Source: JBFAPK01 sp040676675
GTDB taxonomy: Bacteria > Actinomycetota > Actinomycetes > Mycobacteriales > Micromonosporaceae
Direction: 5' to 3'
DNA length: 64,000 nt
NCBI RefSeq assembly: GCF_040676675.1
Contig: NZ_JBFAPK010000003.1
Location: forward strand, 248,001 to 312,000
Below, one piece after another: positions 1-7,240 of this stretch. The notes under the pieces are model-generated. The model was not told where the DNA came from. It worked only from the letters and a program-made list of their open reading frames with translations, and ran no database searches. The stretch's first letter is position 1, and each line of letters begins with the position of its first letter. A program made the translations under genes and the position numbers.

Positions 1-1490
1 GGGGCGGCCCGGGCGCGCACGGCTGGGGCGTGGCGATGTCGACCGACACGGCGCTCGCCCTGGGTCTGCTCGCCCTGCTGGGCCGGGGCGTACCCGACCA
101 GGTGCGGGTCTTCCTGCTGACCGTCTTCGTGGTGGACGACCTGGTCGCGCTCGGGGTCATCGCGGTGGTCTACAGCGAGCGGATCAGCGTCGGCCCGCTC
201 CTGGTCGCGATCGCGATCTTCGCCCTGCTGCTCGGCCTGCGGGCGTTCGGGGTACGGCGGGGCGTCGTCTACGCCCCGGTCTGCGTCGCCCTGTGGGCCG
301 CCCTGCTCGCCAGCGGCGTGGACCCGGTCGTGGCCGGGCTCGCCATCGGCCTGACCGCGACGGCGTACTCGCCGCTGCGCAGTGCCCTGGAACGGGCGAC
401 CGGGCTGTTCAAGCTCTTCCGTGAGCAGCCCACCGCCGAACTGGCCCGCAACGCGACGCTCGGGCTGGCCCAGACGCTCTCGCCCAACGATCGGCTCCAG
501 CGGATCTACCACCCGTGGACCAGCTACCTGATCGTCCCGCTCTTCGCGCTGGCCAACGCCGGCATCACGGTCGACGGCGCGTTCCTGGCCCGCGCCTTCA
601 CCGCCCCGGTGACCCTCGGCATCCTGCTCGGGTACGTCGTCGGCAAGCCGGTCGCGGTGGTCGGCGTCGCCTGGCTGGTGGCGCGGCTGACCGGGGGCCG
701 GATCCGGCCGGCGATCGGGTGGGCGGCCGTGCTGGGCAGCGGCACCATCGCCGGCATCGGCTTCACCGTGTCGCTGCTCATCGCCAACCTGGCCTTCACG
801 GGGCCGCAGCTGGCCGAGGCCAAGGTCGGCGTGCTGGCCGCCGCGGCCGTCGCCTCGCTGCTCACCTGGACCGTCTACCGGGTCACCGCGGCGATGCCCC
901 GGGCCCGCCGCGCCCGCGCGCTGCTGGGCAACCCCGACCAGCTGGTCGACCTGATCCCGCCGGTCGACCAGGACCGCGACCACGTACGCGGGCCCGCGGA
1001 CGCCTCGGTCACGCTGGTCGAGTACGGCGACTTCCAGTGCCCGTACTGCGGGCAGGCCGAGACGGTCGTGCGGGAGTTGCTCAGCGACGCCGACCTGCGC
1101 TACGTCTGGCGGCACCTGCCGCTGGCGGACGTGCATCCGCAGGCGCAGCTGGCGGCGGAGGCGGTCGAGGCGGCCCACGCGCAGGGAAAGTTCTGGGAGA
1201 TGCACGACCAGCTGCTGGACCACCAGGGCAAGCTGCTGCTCAGCGACCTCTTCGGGTACGCCGAGCAGGTCGGCCTCGACCAGGAGCAGTTCCGCGACGA
1301 CCTGCTGCTGCACGTGCACGCGGCCCGGATCGCCCAGGACGTCGAGTCGGCCGACCTCAGCGGGGTCTCCGGCACGCCGACGTTCTTCATCAACGGGCAG
1401 CGCCACTACGGCGCGTACGACATCGACACGCTCACGAAGGCCATCAAGATCGCGCGGGTCCGCGCGAAGATCAGCGCCAAGTCGCGCTGA
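1..1490 (+). CDS. nhaA: Na+/H+ antiporter NhaA fused to a DsbA-type thioredoxin domain (5' end cut by the window)
   Basis: Proton/sodium exchanger of the inner membrane, entered just before helix IV. The visible part keeps the family's ion-site and exchange features: TDTALALG (the D133 region of the E. coli protein), the VVDDLVA double Asp (D163/D164 region) and GKPVAV (K300 region), followed by further hydrophobic helices to about visible residue 285. From about visible residue 316 comes a thioredoxin-fold domain with a CPYC motif near residue 337 and a late cis-Pro segment (SGTPTFF). This fused layout is known in actinobacterial NhaA proteins; the tail probably lies in the cytoplasm as an oxidoreductase or redox sensor (inference). 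The true start is upstream of base 1; the first ATG in frame falls inside the domain. Confidence 0.93.
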   Translation, partial: GGPGAHGWGVAMSTDTALALGLLALLGRGVPDQVRVFLLTVFVVDDLVALGVIAVVYSERISVGPLLVAIAIFALLLGLRAFGVRRGVVYAPVCVALWAALLASGVDPVVAGLAIGLTATAYSPLRSALERATGLFKLFREQPTAELARNATLGLAQTLSPNDRLQRIYHPWTSYLIVPLFALANAGITVDGAFLARAFTAPVTLGILLGYVVGKPVAVVGVAWLVARLTGGRIRPAIGWAAVLGSGTIAGIGFTVSLLIANLAFTGPQLAEAKVGVLAAAAVASLLTWTVYRVTAAMPRARRARALLGNPDQLVDLIPPVDQDRDHVRGPADASVTLVEYGDFQCPYCGQAETVVRELLSDADLRYVWRHLPLADVHPQAQLAAEAVEAAHAQGKFWEMHDQLLDHQGKLLLSDLFGYAEQVGLDQEQFRDDLLLHVHAARIAQDVESADLSGVSGTPTFFINGQRHYGAYDIDTLTKAIKIARVRAKISAKSR

Positions 1491-1537
1491 GCCCCCGGCG
1501 CCGGCGCCGGCGCGGGCCGGGCCGTGGGCGCGACCCG

Positions 1538-2191
1538 CTACGGGGAGCGGGTCGCCTGGTCGGTGAGGTCCCGGGTGGTGACCGGGCGGCCGGGCAGCGG
1601 GCTGCCCGGGTCGGCGCGGAGGCCGTCGAGGATCAGGACCAGGGCGCGGTCGAGCATGGACTCGGCGAGCACCTCCGAGTCGACCGGGACGCGGCGCAGC
1701 AGCAGGGAGACCAGGACCGCCACGTCACCGGCGCCGACGTCGGCGCGGAGCGAGCCCTCCCGCTGGGCGCGGCGCACGATCTCCTCCAGCATCGCCATGA
1801 GTTCGTCGCGGTAGCGCTGGGTGATCGGGTCGTCCTTGACCGCCGCGCGGGCTCCCTCGGAGAGTACGGCCAACTGGATGGTGAGCCGCAGGCTGCGCGA
1901 GCGCCCCAGCAGCCGTACCAGTGCCTGCCAGGCGCTGTGCTCCTCGGCGAGCACCGCGCGGGCGTCGGCCACGACGGCGCCGAAGTTGTCCCGCGCGACC
2001 GCGCGGATCAGCGCCTCGCGGTCGGGGAAGCGGCGGTAGAGCGTGCCGACGCCGACCCCGGCGCGCCGGGCGATCTCCTCCATCGGCACGTCCGGGCCGA
2101 ACTCGGTGAACGCCACCTTGGCCGCGGCGATGATCTGGTCACGGTTGCGGCGCGCGTCGGTACGCAACCTGGCCTCGCTCTCTGCCGCCAT
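1538..2191 (-). CDS. TetR-family transcriptional regulator
   Basis: A 217-residue repressor-type protein. Residues about 10-56 form a TetR helix-turn-helix (IIAAAKVAFTEFG, then IARRAGVGVGTLYRRFPDRE); the C-terminal helices form the ligand and dimer domain. The ATG at 2191 is chosen because the TetR domain begins just after it and the longer open frame upstream runs through antisense P450 sequence. The gene is divergent from the P450-ferredoxin pair, with an inverted repeat between them, so it most likely represses that pair and itself. Ligand unknown. Confidence 0.9.
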   Translation of the reverse strand: MAAESEARLRTDARRNRDQIIAAAKVAFTEFGPDVPMEEIARRAGVGVGTLYRRFPDREALIRAVARDNFGAVVADARAVLAEEHSAWQALVRLLGRSRSLRLTIQLAVLSEGARAAVKDDPITQRYRDELMAMLEEIVRRAQREGSLRADVGAGDVAVLVSLLLRRVPVDSEVLAESMLDRALVLILDGLRADPGSPLPGRPVTTRDLTDQATRSP

Positions 2192-2294
2192 CAGCAAATT
2201 GTCGCATCTCGATGCAGATCGCGGGCGGTGCCGAGCGCCGTCGCCGCAGGCAGCGCGGTGACACCGGGTGGGCGCGTCGGACCGAGGGCCTCCT

Positions 2295-2317
2295 AAGTGG
2301 ACGACGAGTCTCCACTT
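2295..2317. promoter_or_regulatory. Operator-like inverted repeat between tetR and the P450 gene
   Basis: Arms AAGTGGA (2295-2301) and TCCACTT (2311-2317) are exact complements with a 9-base spacer. It is the only clear dyad between the two divergent starts (2191 and 2387), so it is the best candidate binding site for the TetR protein. Confidence 0.55.
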
Positions 2318-2386
2318 CGCTGGTACGCTTTGTCGTGGGAGGGAAATTCGCCCGCTTGATAGTGGTTCGAGATGGGAGCTGGCACG

Positions 2387-3565
2387 ATGACCGCTTCTCC
2401 GGTGCTCTCGATTAAGCGCACCTGCCCCTACGCCCCGCCCCAGGAGCACGTCCAGCTCCAGCAGGAGGAGCCGGTCGCGCGGGTGACGCTGCCCGACGGC
2501 TCGCAGGCGTGGGCGCTGAGCCGCCTCGAGGACATCCGTACGATGCTGACCGACCCGCGATTCAGCTCGGACCGTCAGCGGCCGGAGTTTCCGCTGCTCA
2601 CGCCCGGACCCAGGATCGCCGTGCCGGGTCGGCCGTCCCTGATCGGGCTCGACCCGCCGGAGCACGGCGAGGCGCGCCGGGCGGTGGTCGGGGAGTTCAC
2701 CGTCAAGCGGATGAACGCGCTGCGGCCGCGGATCCAGCAGATCGTCGACGACTGTCTCGACGAGATGCTCGCCGGCCCGCGCCCGGTCGACCTGGTTCCC
2801 GCGCTGGCGCTGCCGGTACCGTCGCTGGTCATCTGTGAGCTGCTCGGCGTCCCCTACGCCGACCACGAGTTCTTCCAGACCCGCTCGGCGAAGCTGCTGC
2901 GCCGCGACACCCCGCCGGACGAGCGCCGCGCGGCGGTCAACGAGATCCGCGAGTACATGGCCGCGCTGATCGGGAAGAAGGCCACGGAACCGGCGGACGA
3001 CCTGCTCGGCCGGCAACTGGCCAAGGGCACCGACCGGGAAGACCTGGTGAACCTCGGGTTCCTGCTGCTGCTCGCCGGGCACGAGACCACCGCCAACATG
3101 ATCTCGCTCGGCACGCTGATGCTGCTGCGGCAGCCCGAGGCCCTGGCGGCGCTCAAGCGCGACCCCGGACTGACGCCGCAGGCCGTCGAGGAGCTGTTGC
3201 GGTACTTCACCATCGCCGAGTTCGTCACCTCCCGGCTCGCCACGGAGGACGTCGAGATCGGCGGGGTGCTGATCCGTGCGGGCGAGGGGGTGGTCTCGCT
3301 CGGCAACGTCGCGAACCGCGACCCGGCCGCGTTCGCCGACCCCGACGCCTTCGACATCGAGCGCGGCGCCCGGCACCACATCGCCTTCGGCTTCGGCGCC
3401 CACCAGTGCCTGGGGCAGAACCTCGCCCGGCTCGAACTCCAGATCGTCTTCGACTCCCTCTTCGCCCGCATCCCGGACCTCCGGCTGGCGGCGGAGCCCG
3501 ACGAGCTGCCGTTCAAGGACGACGCCACCGTCTACGGCCTCTACTCCCTCCCGGTCACCTGGTAG
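2387..3565 (+). CDS. Cytochrome P450 (CYP105-like)
   Basis: Haem monooxygenase of 392 residues, soluble, no membrane anchor. Visible motifs: I-helix LLLAGHETTAN (A-G-x-E-T for proton delivery), the K-helix region EELLRY, and the haem-binding loop FGFGAHQCLG with the Cys ligand. The N-terminal third (RFSSDR, GLDPPEHGEARR) resembles CYP105 enzymes, which oxidise diverse small molecules. Two ATGs are possible, at 2372 and 2387; 2387 is preferred because GGGAG sits 8 bases before it. A [3Fe-4S] ferredoxin gene follows after 8 bases and should be its electron donor. Substrate not predictable. Control by the divergent TetR is likely. Confidence 0.93.
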   Translation: MTASPVLSIKRTCPYAPPQEHVQLQQEEPVARVTLPDGSQAWALSRLEDIRTMLTDPRFSSDRQRPEFPLLTPGPRIAVPGRPSLIGLDPPEHGEARRAVVGEFTVKRMNALRPRIQQIVDDCLDEMLAGPRPVDLVPALALPVPSLVICELLGVPYADHEFFQTRSAKLLRRDTPPDERRAAVNEIREYMAALIGKKATEPADDLLGRQLAKGTDREDLVNLGFLLLLAGHETTANMISLGTLMLLRQPEALAALKRDPGLTPQAVEELLRYFTIAEFVTSRLATEDVEIGGVLIRAGEGVVSLGNVANRDPAAFADPDAFDIERGARHHIAFGFGAHQCLGQNLARLELQIVFDSLFARIPDLRLAAEPDELPFKDDATVYGLYSLPVTW

Positions 3566-3573
3566 GCGGCGTG

Positions 3574-3774
3574 ATGCGGATAACGGCGGACCTCACCCGC
3601 TGCGTCGGCGCCGGCCAGTGCGTGCTGACCGAACCCGCCGTCTTCGACCAGCGCGAGGACGACGGGACGGTGATCGTCCTCGACGAGACCCCCGGGGACG
3701 AGAAGACGGTCGACCGGGTACGGGAGGCGGTACACCTCTGCCCCAGCCGGGCCCTGGACCTCGTCGAGTCCTGA
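3574..3774 (+). CDS. [3Fe-4S]-type ferredoxin, P450 partner
   Basis: A 66-residue electron carrier. It has only three cysteines, in the pattern C-x5-C (CVGAGQC) and a late HLCPSRA; this is typical of the 3Fe-4S ferredoxins that accompany actinomycete P450s. It starts 8 bases after the P450 stop and should be co-translated. GTG at 3571 and ATG at 3574 are adjacent in frame; ATG is preferred. It would pass electrons from an unlinked ferredoxin reductase to the P450; no reductase gene is seen here. Confidence 0.92.
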   Translation: MRITADLTRCVGAGQCVLTEPAVFDQREDDGTVIVLDETPGDEKTVDRVREAVHLCPSRALDLVES

Positions 3775-3795
3775 GCCTCCCGGCGCGTCGTGCGC

Positions 3796-3835
3796 CGCGC
3801 CGCTCCCCGGCGACCAGTCGCGGGGGAGCGGCGCG
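3796..3835. terminator. Bidirectional terminator hairpin between ferredoxin and xylanase genes
   Basis: Perfect 13-base arms (3796-3808 and 3823-3835) with a 14-base loop lie between the convergent ferredoxin (+) and xylanase (-) stop codons. There is no T-run, as is normal at high GC. Confidence 0.75.
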
Positions 3836-3844
3836 CGGGTCGCG

Positions 3845-4987
3845 TCAGAAGCCGCGCTGGCGGGCGCCGGCGCTGCCCGCGAGCACCTGCTGCAGGCCCC
3901 GGTACGCCGGCTTGGGCGCCAGGTTCTCGTCCATCGGCGTGGCCGACCCCTGCCCGTCGAACCAGCCCGGGACCCAGGAGTACTTGTCCGTGAAGCCCCA
4001 GATCGTGAACATCACGCAGCGCGGGGTCAGCAGGCAGGCGCGCAGCAGGGTGGTGAAGCTGCCGACCTGCCCGGCCGTCTTGTACGTGTCGACCGGCAGG
4101 AAGAACCGCACGTCCACCTCGGTGAACGCCGTCTGCAGGCCGAGCTGGTCGAACCGGCGCAGGTTCTCCGGCGCGTCGATCGGGATGTCGTACTGCAGGT
4201 CGAGGTGGCCCTGGAAGCCCATGCCGTGCAGCGGCACCCGCTGCCGGAGCAGTTGCCGGGCCAGCTCGTAGTAGGCGGTGCTCTTCGGGTTGACGTTGTC
4301 GATGGCGTAGTCGTTGAGGAAGAGCTTGGCGCCCGGGTCGGCCGCGTGCGCCCAGCGCAGCACGTCCGCGATGTAGTTCGGGCCGAGGTGCTGGCGGAAG
4401 ACCGTGTCGCGCAGTACGGGATTCGCGCCGTCCGTGAACGCCTCGTTCACCACGTCCCAGGCGCGTACCTTGCCCCGGAAGTGCCGTACCACGGTCGTCA
4501 CGTGGTCGCGGACGATGGCGCGGAACTCCGCCGAGTCGATCGAACCGTCGGCCAGCCCGCTGGTCAGCCACGCCGGAAGCTGGTTGTGCCAGATCAGGGT
4601 GTGCCCGTGCACCTTCTGCCCGTTGCGCCGGGCGAACTCGACGAGCTGGTCCGCCGGCCCCCAGTTGTACTGGCCCCGGACCGGCTCCAGCGACTCCCAC
4701 TTCATCGCGTTCTCGGCCGTGACGGCGGAGAAGTCCCGGGCCACCCGGTCCCGGTACGCCGCGTCGGAGCCGAGGACGTCGACGTCGACGGCGGTACCGA
4801 AGCCGAGCCCGTGCCGCTGGGCGAGCGCGCGCAGCGACTGGTCCAGGTACGAGCCGCCGGTCCGGGTCGACGCGACGGCGGCCTCCTCCTCGCCCGGCTG
4901 GGGCGCGGCCGTGGCGGTGGACGGCCCGACCCAGTACAGGACGCCGGCCGCGAGCGCGCCGACCATCGCGATTCGAAGTTGTCTCAT
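3845..4987 (-). CDS. Secreted GH10 endo-1,4-beta-xylanase
   Basis: Hydrolyses internal xylan bonds outside the cell. 380 residues: signal peptide about 1-28 (hydrophobic core, cleavage near ATAAP), then one GH10 barrel. Acid/base Glu182 lies in WDVVNEAF and nucleophile Glu290 in FTEVDVR; LIWHNQLP, NAMKWES and WGFTDK are also typical of the family. There is no carbohydrate-binding module. The start at 4987 follows GGAGG in the minus-strand leader. The gene lies 133 bases downstream of a membrane-tethered sugar-binding protein and its ECF sigma factor on the same strand, which points to substrate-controlled expression. The leader contains the symmetric element CAAACGTTGA (5098-5107), LacI-like but weak. 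Confidence 0.95.
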   Translation of the reverse strand: MRQLRIAMVGALAAGVLYWVGPSTATAAPQPGEEEAAVASTRTGGSYLDQSLRALAQRHGLGFGTAVDVDVLGSDAAYRDRVARDFSAVTAENAMKWESLEPVRGQYNWGPADQLVEFARRNGQKVHGHTLIWHNQLPAWLTSGLADGSIDSAEFRAIVRDHVTTVVRHFRGKVRAWDVVNEAFTDGANPVLRDTVFRQHLGPNYIADVLRWAHAADPGAKLFLNDYAIDNVNPKSTAYYELARQLLRQRVPLHGMGFQGHLDLQYDIPIDAPENLRRFDQLGLQTAFTEVDVRFFLPVDTYKTAGQVGSFTTLLRACLLTPRCVMFTIWGFTDKYSWVPGWFDGQGSATPMDENLAPKPAYRGLQQVLAGSAGARQRGF

Positions 4988-5120
4988 TGCGCGGAAACCT
5001 CCAGGTGGTGTGCTGCGGTGTGGTGGATCCGTCGCGACGCGAACGCCGCGGGGGACCCGGTTTGCTGCACCACCCGGTGTCGGGCATCTGACTTTGACAA
5101 ACGTTGATGCTCTTGGTAGC

Positions 5121-6602
5121 TCAGCCGGTCGTCGCCGCCATCTCCGCCACGAACCGTTCCGGGGTCAGCTCCGCGCGGAACAGCCGCTGCAGACCGGTGT
5201 TCAGCGCCGCCGCCGGGCCCGGGGGCAACGTCAGGTCCCAGGCGAGGTCGTAGTCGGGCGCCCGGCTGACCAGCCCGTGGACGGCGGTGGCGAACGGGGC
5301 GTGCGCGGTACCGCGCAGCCGGGCCGGGTCGGTGACGGGCGGGACCTCGCCGGTCGCCACCAGCGCGTCCAGGTACTCGTCCGAGGCGACGCCGCGCACG
5401 AACGCGGTCGCCGCCTCCCGGTGCGGGCTGGCGGCGGAGACCGAGAGGAAGTGGGCGGGGACCCCCACCACGGCGGCCGGATCGCCGGCCCCGCCGGGCA
5501 CCGCCGGGAACGGTACCCAGCCGAGGTCACCGTCGCGGACGACCTCCGGGTGCCGGGCGAGCTGGTTCTGGTACTCCCAGCTCCCCATCAGCTGCATCGC
5601 CGCCCGGCCCGTCGCGAACCGCGCCGACGCGGCGCCGTCGTCGTAGCCGAGCGAGCCGAAGTCCGTACCGAAGGCGCCCCGGGCGACCAGGTCCCGTACG
5701 GTCCGCAGCGCCGCCAGCACGGCCGGGTCGGACCACGCCCCCGGGCGCCCGAGCGCGATCTGGCGCGCCACGGCGGCGCCGCCGATCCGCTCGACCAGGT
5801 ACATGAGGTACATCAGCTCGGTCCAGCCCTGCGCGCCGCCCAGCGCGATCGGCGTGACGCCCCGGGACGCGAACGCGTCGACCAGGGCGAGCAGCTCCGG
5901 GTAGGTGGTCGGCGGGCGCAGCCCGGCCTGGGCGAAGAGTCCCCTGTGGTAGAAGAGCAGCACCGGCTGCGTACCGCTCATCGGCAGCCCGTACTGCCGG
6001 CCGTCGACCGCCCCGCCCGCCAGCACCCGCGGCAGGAACGGCCCGGCCACCTCGGGCTGCTGCCGCCCCGGTCCGGTCAGCTCGGCCAGCCGGCCCTCCC
6101 GGGCGAGCCGGGTCAGCCGCTCGCCACCCCACGTCATCAACACGTCGGGCGCCGCCGGCCCGGTGGGCATCGTCCGCAGCCGCTCCTTGTACTCGTCGTT
6201 GGCGAAGGTGGAGAGCTCGACCGGTACCTCGGCGGTGCGGTTGTAGCGGTCGACCATCCGCCGCAGCGCGGAATCGGGGTCGGTGGTGGCGAGGGTCCAG
6301 ACCCGGATCACCCCGGCCGGTACCCCCGCCGGCGGCCCGGCCGGCGCAGTACGCCGGTGCGGTCCGCGCACCAGCGCCACGCCGGCCAGGCTGACGGTCA
6401 GGACGAGGACCGCCACGGTGGCGGTGGCGAGCCGGGCCCGGCGCCGCCGGATCCGCCGGTACCGGGCCCGGAGCAGCCCGACCGCGTCCGGCGCGACGGC
6501 CGGCAGCGCCGCGCCCGCCTGCGCCAGCGTGGCGGCTACCTCCTCGGCGAACCCGTCCTCCCCGGCGGCGCCGGTCTCCCCGGCCCAGTTCCGGTCAGCC
6601 AC
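5121..6602 (-). CDS. Membrane-tethered extracellular sugar-binding protein, probable sensor or anti-sigma partner
   Basis: 493 residues in three parts. Residues 1-57 are cytoplasmic: acidic and helical, then strongly basic (RYRRIRRRRAR). Residues about 58-78 are one transmembrane helix. From about residue 97 to the end is a full extracellular solute-binding fold of the ABC sugar-binding type (VIRVWTLATTDPD, YGLPMSGTQPVLLFYH, AMQLMGSWEYQNQL). There is no lipobox Cys and no ABC permease or ATPase gene beside it, so it is unlikely to feed a transporter. Its GTG start overlaps the ECF sigma stop by 8 bases (6595-6602), the usual arrangement for a sigma and its anti-sigma. Inference: the outer domain senses a sugar and the short inner segment controls the sigma factor. 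The xylanase gene follows. Confidence 0.8.
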   Translation of the reverse strand: MADRNWAGETGAAGEDGFAEEVAATLAQAGAALPAVAPDAVGLLRARYRRIRRRRARLATATVAVLVLTVSLAGVALVRGPHRRTAPAGPPAGVPAGVIRVWTLATTDPDSALRRMVDRYNRTAEVPVELSTFANDEYKERLRTMPTGPAAPDVLMTWGGERLTRLAREGRLAELTGPGRQQPEVAGPFLPRVLAGGAVDGRQYGLPMSGTQPVLLFYHRGLFAQAGLRPPTTYPELLALVDAFASRGVTPIALGGAQGWTELMYLMYLVERIGGAAVARQIALGRPGAWSDPAVLAALRTVRDLVARGAFGTDFGSLGYDDGAASARFATGRAAMQLMGSWEYQNQLARHPEVVRDGDLGWVPFPAVPGGAGDPAAVVGVPAHFLSVSAASPHREAATAFVRGVASDEYLDALVATGEVPPVTDPARLRGTAHAPFATAVHGLVSRAPDYDLAWDLTLPPGPAAALNTGLQRLFRAELTPERFVAEMAATTG

Positions 6603-7098
6603 GGCCGCTCCGCATCGCCGGCCGGGCAGTGCTCAGGTGGGCCCGCAGGCTCCGCCTGGCCCGGGCGTACCGGCTGGAGACCGTGCCGGCCGGCTCGCCG
6701 AACATCGCCGCGATCTCCTGAAAGGTGTAGCGGTAGAGCACATGCAGCACGACCACGCTCCGCTCGGGACGTCCCAGCTCCTGCAACGCCTGCCAGAGGG
6801 CACCGTTGTCCACCACCGGGCCCGCCGGGTCGTCCGGCCGGGCGTCCGCGTCGTGGCGCGGCACCTCCCGCCGCCACCGCCGCCACCGGCTCACGTTGCG
6901 GGTGACGATGACCTGCCGGGCGTACGCCTCGGGGTTCTCCCGGGCCCGCGACCAGCGCTGCCACACCTCGATCATCGCGATCTGGGCCAGGTCGTCCGCC
7001 TCCGCGGCGCTGCCGCAGATCAGGTACGCGAAGCGGCGCAGCGGATCCAGGCGGGCCCGGGCGAACTCCTCGGCGTCGCCGAATCCGCCGTCGGCCAT
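6595..7098 (-). CDS. ECF RNA polymerase sigma factor, SigE-like actinobacterial group
   Basis: 167 residues with sigma region 2 (FAYLICGSAAEADDLAQIA, then IEVWQRW) and region 4 with its helix-turn-helix (YTFQEIAAMFGEPAGTVSSR). Length and composition fit the SigE-family ECF factors common in actinomycetes. The ATG at 7098 has a strong GGAGGAGG ribosome site. It overlaps the membrane-tethered sugar-binding protein gene by 8 bases, so the two are translationally coupled. It probably drives its own operon and perhaps the xylanase gene downstream (inference); no consensus promoter pair can be assigned by eye. Confidence 0.92.
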   Translation of the reverse strand: MADGGFGDAEEFARARLDPLRRFAYLICGSAAEADDLAQIAMIEVWQRWSRARENPEAYARQVIVTRNVSRWRRWRREVPRHDADARPDDPAGPVVDNGALWQALQELGRPERSVVVLHVLYRYTFQEIAAMFGEPAGTVSSRYARARRSLRAHLSTARPAMRSGRG

Positions 7099-7240
7099 CG
7101 CGCCCCTCCTCCGGTCGGCGGCACCCTCACCCGGCCGGCACCGGGACGGAGAAATGCATGCCGGTCACTGTACTTTCCCGCCGGTCGTACCCGCCCGTCG
7201 TAGCCGTCCCCGCGTGGCCGGGCCCGCGCCCGCCACGCCG

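Noticed and set aside
5121..6602. Reading the sugar-binding protein as part of an ABC importer
   Set aside because: No lipobox, no permease or ATPase gene beside it, and it overlaps an ECF sigma gene instead.
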